In this document: positions 15,201-27,200 of the stretch, piece by piece
Layout of the letters: the number at the start of each line of letters is the position of its first letter
Position numbering within the stretch: the stretch's first letter is position 1
Assembly: GCF_040581485.1 (NCBI RefSeq)
Contig: NC_090132.1
Coordinates: forward strand, 21,668,911-21,732,910
Source: Linepithema humile
Taxonomy: Eukaryota > Arthropoda > Insecta > Hymenoptera > Formicidae
Direction: 5' to 3'
Length of the DNA stretch: 64,000 nucleotides
Made by a program: the position numbers and the translations under genes
Notes under the pieces: model-generated
The model's database searches: none
Told to the model about the DNA's origin: nothing
What the model saw: the letters and a program-made list of their open reading frames with translations, nothing else

Positions 15201-18200
15201 CCATTAATTCACATTAAAACAAAATTAAATTTACTGGATGAATTTAATCTATATTTGGTATTTTCAGCCCATGAATTTCTAAGCTCAAAAAACAATTATT
15301 AAGTTATATGTACTTGGATATGTAACATTTTAGTACAACCAATTTTTAGATAAAACATATTTTACCCGATTTAATAAATAGCAACTATTCTCAACGACAC
15401 TGATAAACGCATATTAATAGTCGAGAGTATAAACAAAGTTTCTTTATTACCGCATTTCTATTACACACATAAAAATTACTTTGTCTACAACAAAAATATA
15501 AAATACTCAAACGCTTCTAATAAAAGATTACAAAATTTAGAATATTTTCTCTGTGAAATTAACTTAAACCACTGTAAGCCAATGAAATGTCGTTCGATTT
15601 AACTCGTGGGATTCGAAAGAGTTTCAAAATAGCGAACGATCTGATCGAATATTCGATCATCCATGGTTGACGGGTGGAAGCCCTTTTTGACTGAAAATGT
15701 AATTTTATCAAAATAGAATGAATTTTTCAAGCTTCGACATTTTCAGTGCCGAGTTTCAGTGTCGTTTTATGAAACTTTTTCTTTTAAGCTGGGATCAAAA
15801 TCATTAAAATAAAAATTGTTGCGATAAAATATTTTTCACTTTTCAACTTTTGTTTCCAATTTTTTATATCACACACCGCAATGTTCATAGTTCGCTCGTA
15901 ACTTTTTTGTCAAGATAGAATCCAATGCAATTTAAAAAATTGAAAGCAATGTATAAAACTGATATCATTAATTTTTTAATCATTTACGAGTCTGTCATTA
16001 CTGTCATTTAAAGTCATCGGCAGGATTAAGTAATTTAAGATGTTCGGAAACAATAAATATTCATTATTTGCATCAGAAGTTAGAGCTTAAAGTTAAAGCT
16101 GTAAATATTATTCATATTGAAATATTCGCGACTGTGAAATTACGTCTACAGACGGGGGATTTGCTTTCTTCGCTGCGAAAATAGATATCATGGCGCGCGC
16201 ACATGGGCGGCCCGTCACGCAATGTAAAATATATCTGAATTAATATAAAGAGGCGGAAACCCGGCCAGGGGAGGCCTGGAAACCCTCGAATACGGGATGT
16301 AAGAGCCTCGAGTGCACCTCGGTGCATCGCATCATCCCGCCTCCGTTATGTGACGCAAGGAGGAAATCCAGCGGCATATACATAAGCCAGAAGGGAGAGA
16401 GTGGGAGCGACATGACAAGATTCTCGCGAATTTCTGAGGTATGGCCGGGATTACGGGAATCCGTGTTCTGATATCCAGTAATCCTGAATACGAGCGAATA
16501 CGTGGAGGATAAGAGGGAGCTGCAAGGTTCGCGTTCCTAAATACGGCAAGGTGCGTCCCTTATAGCGAACAAGCACTCGCGTCGTTTTTCTTCTTCGAGC
16601 AAGTCGCGAGCAAGACGATCAGGAGAACGCCACGTTTCTCGTGAATAAAACAGGACGCGGATGAAACACTTTGTGTGTTGTTATATCGCGACCGTATGCG
16701 AATGATGTGAGACGGCTGCTCTTTGTTTATGCATACACATAAAGCGCGCTCCTTCTTTCTCTTCTTTTTCTTCGTAATCTATATCAGACACTGCAAATAT
16801 TTTATCATTTATCGTTACCGCTGTCGGAAACGCTGAGAATAAAGAAGACCGACCTGCACGAAAAATGCGTTTATTTAAACTACCGTTATTTGGTTTTCTA
16901 TACTTGAATAAAAAACTGTAATTGAGTAAAGATGTAATTAATCATCAAAAAACCACTTAATAAAAGTCAAATGTAGCAAAAATTTACTTCCCTTCTTCCC
17001 TTCTTTGTTGCGTCGTGTAAAAAATAAATATAAATATAAATAAAATTTATATAAAATAATTTTGATAATAAATTTAAAAAAGATACAAATATATATATAT
17101 AACTTACATAATTTTTTGAAAATTTTGGAATGTATTCCAATAAAAAATTGCAAGCTTAAACAATAAAAAAACAAATTTATAAACTTAATATTATCACAAG
17201 ATACATTTATTTTTTGTATTCATTAATTAAAACGTTTGGCTAATTAAAATAATTTATTTTCAATCAATTATTTTCAATCCAAATTAATAAAATTACTTTC
17301 TTTTTTTAAATAAATTTGCCACTACTTTGTGCATCTTTTAATGATATTATCTATATATAGTAACTATTAACTTTACTATTAAACATTTACCCAATCATCC
17401 TACTCAATCTTATATTGAGCGACTACGTCATTCCTCGATAAACGTGTGCGTAAATCTTTCGGAGCGCATCTTGTTCGAGTATATTTGTCTAGCGACAGAA
17501 TCTACCTGGTGACGATCAAAAATATTATTAAAAATTATTTAACAAGATTAATACTCAATATGCAAAAACTTTTTGCAAGGCACAGTTCGGTGGGTATCAT
17601 CGAGAAATTTCATTGGACTGTTTCCGTATAATCTTGAAAATCTCGCCTGTCGGCAGGATAACGTCCCCGACATGACATCGAGCGAAAAGTTACCCTCTCG
17701 ACCGCGACAGCTTGCGCACACTTGTGCCAACGGGGCCAAAGAAAAGCGCGAACTCACCCTGGGAAGTTCGATTTTCCACGATTAACCTTTTAAGCGGTGC
17801 CAACCGCCCGTCCGATGCACCTTCCAGCATCCGGCGTCCGTCTTTTATATACCCTGCCTGACAAGGAGGAAGCAGCTGTCGATTCATTGCGACGATCAGA
17901 TCCGCGGATAAAAAGTTTCGCGTTTAGAATCACCGATATGAACGAAAAATAATCTCTGCGATCGGTAAAATGGAATTTTATATCAAAATTTTCTCGCTGC
18001 ACAAATTTTACGAAAGCAACATGTTAAAAAAAATTAATATTAATACGAAATAGAAATGCGACTAATAAAATAACTAATATTTTTATCATTAAAAACTCAA
18101 TGTATTACCTCGTTTAAACAAAAATTTGAATTAATAAATGACAACGAATAATCCTCTCGGTTCAGCTTTTTACATTCTAATTTTATAAAAAAACAAGAAA

Positions 18201-21200
18201 TTATTTTGTTAGTATATAACTTTTTGTATCAGCAAAATGCGGACAATAGATAAAGAGAATCTATTTTTCTTAATAAATAAAATCGCCGTTAATTCTGTCG
18301 ATCGAATAGTCACTATATGAAGAAATTACTTAATTTTTCTCGAGTTCCTTCAAAACCACAAAACTAAGGCCATTGGTGCGTAAAAGGAAACCAATAAGAT
18401 CTGTTGATGTTCAAAGAAACTTCGTTTCACGCAACGTTACGTCGGTTATGAAGCCCAGCGTTCGAGTGATCGAATTGATTGGCGCGCGAGAAGGAGTTTG
18501 AGGAGGATAAAGGGCGGTCGCCGAGAAGTCACGCCAAAGTGAAGGTAGATAGACAGATACGGAGTCGTCTCGCGCGCATTTCCGTAGTCGATGAGACATC
18601 AAATCATTCCCCGCGCCGATTGATACGTCGATTCCGATACGCGACTCATCCGTCCGATTTCGCCGATTCATCACGACAGCTACGCGGCCCGTAAGAGAGA
18701 ATTTTCAATCGGTTGGAAAAGGGCCCATCCCGAGAATACGCCGTAATCCACATTTCAATTTCCCCCGAGTCTATTCGTCACGCTATATAACGCGAGTGCC
18801 TTCGCATCATAAGTCGACATGAAAAATTCTTGATGATAATCAATGGTGATCTAGAAACTCGGAAAGTTGCGCGCCGGTCAACGGAGAGGAATCGTTTCAA
18901 AACTGGATCAACTCCCGTTTCCATTAACGTTTTAGCTGCCTATATGAAGTTAGCCCCCCATTTTTCGATTTTGAATATTTTTTTAGTTGTTCCAGGTTGT
19001 TCTACGTTTGTTCTATATTGTTCCAAAGTTATGAACAAAAAAATCGAAAAACATGACGGGAAAAGCAAAAAAACGATTTATTTTTGTGGCCACCCATTTT
19101 TTTTTAAATTCAAATTTTTTTGCTGTTCTGGATTGTTCTAATTGTTCTAAACATTGTTCTAAAATATTAATCCCCCTAAAAAAGAATTTAAAAAGATATA
19201 GCAAAAAATAGCATTAAGCGTCCAAATAGTATTTTTACATTTATCGCTATTATTATATTATGTTTTGACACCAAATTACATATTTAAGCTAAAAACGAAT
19301 AGAACAACCCAGAACAACTCTCAGTTTCACCAGAACAAACATATAAAAGGCACTTTACTCTTGAAGGTAGAGAATTATTTTGTCTTTTTCGACCGATAAT
19401 GTTACACCAGCGACACTAAAACCTGGAACAATGAGAAATAGACACAGAACAATCCGGAACAACTCTCAGTTTTGTCAGAACAAACGTTTAAAGAGCACTT
19501 TACTCTTGAAGGTAGAGAATTATTTTGTCTTTTTCGACCGATAATGTTACACCAGCGACACTAAAACCTGGAACAATGAGAAATAGACACAGAACAATCC
19601 GGAACAACTCTCAGTTTTGTCAGAACAAACGTTTAAAGAGCACTTTACTCTTGAAGGTAGAGAATTATTTTGTCTTTTTCGACCGATAATGTTACACCAG
19701 CGACACTAAAATCTGGAACAATGAGAAATAGACACAGAACAATCCGGAACAACTCTCAGTTTTGTCAGAACAAACGTTTAAAGAGCACTTTACTCTTGAA
19801 GGTAGAGAATTATTTTGTCTTTTTCGACCGATAATGTTACACCAGCGACACTAAAACCTGGAACAATGAGAAATAGACACAGAACAATCCGGAACAACTC
19901 TCAGTTTTGTCAGAACAAACGTTTAAAGAGCACTTTACTCTTGAAGGTAGAGAATTATTTTGTCTTTTTCGACCGATAATGTTACACCAGCGACACTAAA
20001 ACCTGGAACAATGAGAAATAGACACAGAACAATCCGGAACAACTCTCAGTTTTGTCAGAACAAACGTTTAAAGAGCACTTTACTCTTGAAGGTAGAGAAT
20101 TATTTTGTCTTTTTCGACCGATAATGTTACACCAGCGACACTAAAACCTGGAACAATGAGAAATAGACACAGAACAATCCGGAACAACTCTCAGTTTTGT
20201 CAGAACAAACGTTTAAAGAGCACTTTACTCTTGAAGGTAGAGAATTATTTTGTCTTTTTCGACCGATAATGTTACACCAGCGACACTAAAACCTGGAACA
20301 ATGAGAAATAGACACAGAACAATCCGGAACAACTCTCAGTTTTGTCAAAACAAACGTATAAAGAGCACTTTACTCTTATATTTAAAAAAATAAAAAAATT
20401 CAAAAAAAACACTAATCGACACTAATCGCTGATGTAACATTATCGGTCGAAAAAGACAAAATAATTCTCTACCTTCAAGAGTAAAGTGCTCTTTAAACGT
20501 TTGTTCTGACAAAACTGAGAGTTGTTCCGGATTGTTCTGTGTCTATTTCTCATTGTTCCAGGTTTTAGTGTCGCTGGTGTAACATTATCGGTCGAAAAAG
20601 ACAAAATAATTCTCTACCTTCAAGAGTAAAGTGCTCTTTAAACGTTTGTTCTGACAAAACTGAGAGTTGTTCCGGATTGTTCTGTGTCTATTTCTCATTG
20701 TTCCAGGTTTTAGTGTCGCTGGTGTAACATTATCGGTCGAAAAAGACAAAATAATTCTCTACCTTCAAGAGTAAAGTGCTCTTTAAACGTTTGTTCTGAC
20801 AAAACTGAGAGTTGTTCCGGATTGTTCTGTGTCTATTTCTCATTGTTCCAGGTTTTAGTGTCGCTGGTGTAACATTATCGGTCGAAAAAGACAAAATAAT
20901 TCTCTACCTTCAAGAGTAAAGTGCTCTTTAAACGTTTGTTCTGACAAAACTGAGAGTTGTTCCGGATTGTTCTGTGTCTATTTCTCATTGTTCCAGATTT
21001 TAGTGTCGCTGGTGTAACATTATCGGTCGAAAAAGACAAAATAATTCTCTACCTTCAAGAGTAAAGTGCTCTTTAAACGTTTGTTCTGACAAAACTGAGA
21101 GTTGTTCCGGATTGTTCTGTGTCTATTTCTCATTGTTCCAGGTTTTAGTGTCGCTGGTGTAACATTATCGGTCGAAAAAGACAAAATAATTCTCTACCTT

Positions 21201-24200
21201 CAAGAGTAAAGTGCTCTTTAAACGTTTGTTCTGACAAAACTGAGAGTTGTTCCGGATTGTTCTGTGTCTATTTCTCATTGTTCCAGGTTTTAGTGTCGCT
21301 GGTGTAACATTATCGGTCGAAAAAGACAAAATAATTCTCTACCTTCAAGAGTAAAGTGCCTTTTATATGTTTGTTCTGGTGAAACTGAGAGTTGTTCTGG
21401 GTTGTTCTATTCGTTTTTAGCTTAAATATGTAATTTGGTGTCAAAACATAATATAATAATAGCGATAAATGTAAAAATACTATTTGGACGCTTAATGCTA
21501 TTTTTTGCTATATCTTTTTAAATTCTTTTTTAGGGGGATTAATATTTTAGAACAATGTTTAGAACAATTAGAACAATCCAGAACAGCAAAAAAATTTGAA
21601 TTTAAAAAAAAATGGGTGGCCACAAAAATAAATCGTTTTTTTGCTTTTCCCGTCATGTTTTTCGATTTTTTTGTTCATAACTTTGGAACAATATAGAACA
21701 AACGTAGAACAACCTGGAACAACTAAAAAAATATTCAAAATCGAAAAATGGGGGGCTAACTTCATATAGGCGTTTTAGCTAGTCGCGAACCCTCCGTTGT
21801 CAATAACGGTCACTGGAGGAATTACAATACTTCGGACATGACGATATAAAATCTTATCGGCCACGACAATGCTTGATGAAAGTTTCTGCGGAAATTGAAG
21901 CAGAATATTGGAAAAAAGAAAGGAAGGAAGGAGGACCTATACCTACTTAAAAGAGATGAGTATACATAAAAAGAAAATTTCATGATTGCAAAAGTCGTTT
22001 ACACACATATCTAGATAAAAGTTAAAACAATTTTACATAAATTTCTGAGCTTTAGATTATGACAATAATGTTACATCGGACGTTGATTAATACAAACATA
22101 ACAACCCTAAATGTGTCATATAAAAATTTTTATTTTATTCAGAAAAACAATATATGATGTAAATGAAGAATTAACTTTAGAATTCTATACTGGCATCCAA
22201 CAGATCTCAAAATTAATCTCAATTCCCTTCTCCATCGTATGAAATAACACAAGAATGTTTAATATTTAATAGAAGCTAGAGATGCGCAAGTCTTTCGAGA
22301 TATCCTCTATGTCTCCCTTTTGCAGCAGCCAATACGAGCGAACGGTGACGCCGCGTGCTGCAACGTACAATACACGTATTGTACGAGTGTAACGAAAGTC
22401 GGAGTTTGGCTGGCTATTTTCATCCCGAGTTCGGCCGCTCTTTCTCTCCTCTCGAACCCTCCTCTCACCCTTCACTCTCATCGATTCGCGACCACCCTCC
22501 TTCTGCCTCCTCCTCGCGGCCTCGCCACAAAGCAACCCTTGTGACACGCCACGGTAAAACGGCTCTTACGTGTATCCCCCGCGTCGGTGAAAGCAAACAA
22601 CGAGAGAGAATGCAGGAAAAGAGAGTACGACAAAGAGCGTGAAAAATGCGCTTCGTGTAATATCTCAGTCGCTAATTCAGTCCCTGTTAACGAAAATAAC
22701 GATGGCAGTCGGAATTCCGGAGGCTGACGCCAAAAAGAGCGCTAATCCGAGATTGAACAGCCAAGAAAATCTCGCGACACAAAATCTGAAACTGCGGGGT
22801 GCGAGAGAACACAGGTGCGAATGTATTGCGGCCATAAGTTTCGAAATTTTGCAATTGCAAAAGTTGCGAAAACAAGATCAAGCGGAATAGCCGAAAGCGG
22901 AGTGTAGACGAACGTAACTTTCGCAAGGTAAGCTATTCGCATCTCCGTCGAATGCATGGGAAGACGGACGGCGATATTTCAGAGTCTGACAATTTTACGA
23001 ACGCCTTCGAGCGAGAGCTTGGGGATCCGACCGCGCGAGATCGCGACTGCCTAACTATCCCCAATGTACAAACTTAAGAAGTTGACAAGTAGTTTTCAAG
23101 GGAATTATTCCACGGCTGCCTCGCCTCGGGAAAGAGATTAAGTTTCTCCAGTTCCGTAGAAATTTTCATGCAAATCCGCTACCGCAGGTGTTCCCCGCAT
23201 AAACCGATCAATTGGATAAATCACGCGAACAGAATCGTCTGGTTTTTACCGCGTCACATTTAATGACGGTCGATTTCGGAGAAATTGCGCCGATTCACGT
23301 TCGACCTCGGGTCCGAAAGGAGGGCGCGTGTGCACATGCACACCTACACACATACACGTATAATTACGTATCTATGTCGGATGCTGTTACGGCAGTATAT
23401 GTACAGCACCGCTTCCATTTCACCTCGTCATCCGTCAGAAGCGTCGACTTTCGTGCAGCCGACTGTAGGTCGACAGGCCGGCGGTGTTTATTGAAAGCAA
23501 ACGAAGCGCCCTTTCGTTCCGCCCTACTGCCATAAAGCCCGGGCAGTAGGCCCACCCTCTTCTCTCTCCTCTCTTCCCGCTTTACTATATTATTTCCACT
23601 CGAGTCTATCGCCGGGTTAAAGACCCGTTACTCCAAACTATCGACTCCCACCCGACTGTTGCAAGACGAAGAGATTCTCTTCCTCCCACCGCCCACGTAT
23701 CTTAAATATTAACACATTCGGCCGGGAAGACGTAATGCCATATCTTGTGCTAAATTTTGACGCAAAGATATTCGTCGGTTTCCGATTAGATAAGTTCTTT
23801 CCGTACTAACCATGCATAGACATGCGTAGTAGAAACATTTTAAAAATTTGCATAAAATTTGCAACAACAACCATTTCCAAATGCATTTCTCTTTGTCTCC
23901 GCATAAAGGCGGACTCAGCTGAGTATTTAGTCGATTAGTTTAATAAAAATTATCTTTATGTCAAATTATATTATAAAAAATATATTTATAAAAATATAAA
24001 GATAAAATTAAATCTAGTATCAGTAAATCATAGAAAATTTAGACAAATATTTATCATTAAAATGACAATATTTCTTTTCTTTGTGAAATCTTTCAATGGA
24101 TTTTATTTATCTGAAAATATTGATTCCACTATATTCTAAAAAGAGAATTTTTTATTTGCTTAGATTTACAATATTATAAAATTTAAAAAATAGATTTGAA

Positions 24201-27200
24201 TAAATTATCTGGATTTTATTTTTTTTTCAAATTTCAGTTATATGAATATTAAATACTGCTCTTTTGTTAATAGCTTTATAATTTTATCTGAAAATAATAC
24301 AAATGCAATGCAAATTGTAATGCAAATTACAACATAATGAACTGATTATATTTAATGTAACGTCAAAAATATTGAAAATTGCAAAATTCTATTTACCTAA
24401 TACATTCTTGTTTCCTGTCTTTATATACTTAAACATAATATTTTTGTTCTGCCGAACCAATTTATGCTTTTTTCCGATCGAGTTAACGCAACGCGGTCAC
24501 CTGCAGCGTACCGATATGCAAGTGGATCATTCGTTTATCGTCACTCCAAGCGACTCGTAACTCTATCCGGGGCAATCTAATTCCATTATTCTGACGCGGA
24601 CGATAAACGTGCGCGCAATTGCAGCAGAACCATCGTCTAGGCGTTGTCGTCGCGTAATGTCGTCGCGACGTCGTCGATACCTCGACGCGAAAACCCATAT
24701 CGAAAGCTGCGAAATAGAACACGTCGTATGTGAAATAAACCGATCTAGTCGCGCGGCTGTTTATGCGTTGCGTGACGATGTCTTCTTCGATATAAAAGTC
24801 ATGTATTTATAAGATTACAATTTTAGATAGCAATGTTATTACTGCTGCAATTGTATTAAACGATGATATATAAGAAAAAAAATATTTCGCGTACATAGTA
24901 TCGTGAATTAATTATGTAGCCATCTAAAATTAAAAGCGGCGCTACTAAAATGTGCGCTACAATGAAATTTTGAATACTATGCCGCAAACAAAAATAGAAT
25001 TCTTATAAATAAATTTATTTAATATAAATTTTATGTGACCAGCGTGAAATAAGTTTAGTACAGTTCAATATTCGCGAGTTCTTCCCTTTATCACATGCCG
25101 GAAGCAATATTTTGCGCAAATGATATTTTGTGTTGGATAAAATACCGTTAACATATATTTCCAATATGAAATATGAATTGCAAAATACTCTGTAAGATAC
25201 ATTTTAGATGCAAAATGTAAGATATGATTGAAGATACATACATCGAAGATACGACTGAGAATTGGATTCAAAATATAAAGTATGATATATATCATTTTCA
25301 AATATTTATATCGACATACACGTATATCTGAAATATTGCACGGCAAATATATCGATAGTAAAAAAAATGAGTATCATTTACGATACCTAACGCGGATGAT
25401 AAAATTGTGGGTGCAGTCGCGGAACCTTCAAGAAACTCGTTATCACGTCGTCACTCAATGACTTTATGAATACCGTCGTTGTACGTAAATCTCAGGAACG
25501 GTAATCTACTGCAAAAAGTATCTAACATCCGGACAAAGATAAACGTCACAGCTGCGTAATTGCGTAATGTCACGGGAGCACTCCCATGTCGTAATCTCAT
25601 TACCGATTGAACGAAGCACCGCAAGCTCCGCGACCGTGAACTTTCGCCGGAAAGAAAGTAGGGATAACCCGATAGCTTCTGTCGTCCACTGTTTCCTCGA
25701 CATTGCACAAAATTAATCCTTTCTATCGATCTACGCGACATCGTTAAACTTATTACGCATCGTATTTGTTATTTCTTTCATTTCGAATTATAAAAAATTA
25801 AAATCACAAAAAGATATTTTTTCACTGAATTTATCAATTTTGACGACTTTCATATGATTTAGATATTATTCTAACATATTATTTTAAAAATCGACACATG
25901 GTCTTTAAATAAATGTAAATGTTTTAAATAGCTTTAAGATAATGTTTGACATTGAGTTTCTATCAATAAAATTACAATGTTCTTCCTTAAATGAGTTGAA
26001 AACGATTAAAACTGCATTATGTTCTATATATCTACTCGTTTAAATCAAATAACCTTGCCACATTATTATGCACGTTATTAATACTGAAAAGGAGGACATG
26101 TATAACACGAATTACAAGGTATATACTCAAGTACATTTTACACAATATGTTACAGGTGCGTGTTACAGCGTCACACTACAATGTGAGATGCCGTACAACA
26201 TGTTCCCAAGTGAATTTGAAAGGTATGCAACGAGACGAAATGTGACTATAACATTTGTAAAATGTTTCTCGTAATAGGAGAAAGCGTAACATCTTTTCGC
26301 GGTGAAAATAAATCGTAAATTAGATTCATATTATAGTTTAAAACAAGAACGAAATGATTAATCCTGTAAATGCGATAAAAAAAATTTTAAAAAACACTTT
26401 TTATTTTTTGCAAGTAAAATGATAAAAGGTAAGAAAAATCTTCGGATAAATAAATATGTATATATAACAACTCCCGAGAATAAGATTATGAAAATATAAG
26501 TATCAGTTACATAAAGTTTTTTCTTTGAACAGGTAATTGTTGAATATTGCCTCCCGAACTGAAGGTAATATATTCATTAAGAAAAAAATTATGCTAATTT
26601 AATATATTACTCACGGATAGTGTATATATCTCAATACTACGCATTGAATATAAAGTTGCCTTGCCGCAAAATGTAAAATTGTATTAATGCTATGTAGAAA
26701 AACATTTCTAAGAATACATTTTCCTAAGAATTCTGCACGATGTTAATTAATCACACTGCAATCTGCGATGCACACATTTTACAGATATAAAAAAACATTG
26801 TAATAAACTCAGAAATTTCGTATTATGCTGTACAGAATGATTCTATCTTTCAAACATTTTCAAGTAAAAATAGTGTGTGTTCGCGATAACAAAGAGGCCA
26901 AAAAACATGTACTTATCTTCAGTGTCTACAGTATCTTTTAGTGATTAACGAAAATTAACATTATAAATAAAACAAAATGTAAAAAAATTCACAAATCGCT
27001 TCATTATGCAAACAGATGCTTGCGTCCGTGGAATATTTCACTCCTTATTAATCAAATATTAATGAGACAATATCCGGTTGGTTTTGTCGAGAATATAACG
27101 TCGTGGTTGTTAGCGATTTACCGCGATCGAAGCGGGTCGTGACGGGACTATAAAGTCCACGTGTGTTTGGCGATGAAACAACAACGTTCTCCAGCCGGAG

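Larger units (their letters stand above)
18938..21771. mobile_element. Foldback-like palindromic DNA transposon, non-autonomous
   Basis: Both ends are perfect inverted copies: it begins GCCTATATGAAGTTAGCC and ends in the reverse complement. It is flanked by a perfect 9-bp duplication, GTTTTAGCT, at 18929-18937 and 21772-21780. The arms (about 1.44 kb left, 1.34 kb right) are reverse complements and meet at a short AT-rich spacer near 20380-20436. Most of each arm is a 145-bp tandem repeat. There is no transposase; the small open frames are mirror images of each other. Long terminal inverted repeats built of tandem repeats plus a 9-bp duplication match Foldback elements, often placed near MULE/Mutator. 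Galileo (P superfamily) has similar arms but a 7-bp duplication. Confidence 0.85.

Noticed and set aside
19013..21696. Identical open frames at 19013-19204 (minus) and 21505-21696 (plus) as a duplicated gene
   Set aside because: They are the same bases in the two arms of the palindromic element. The translation is low-complexity and has no transposase motif.
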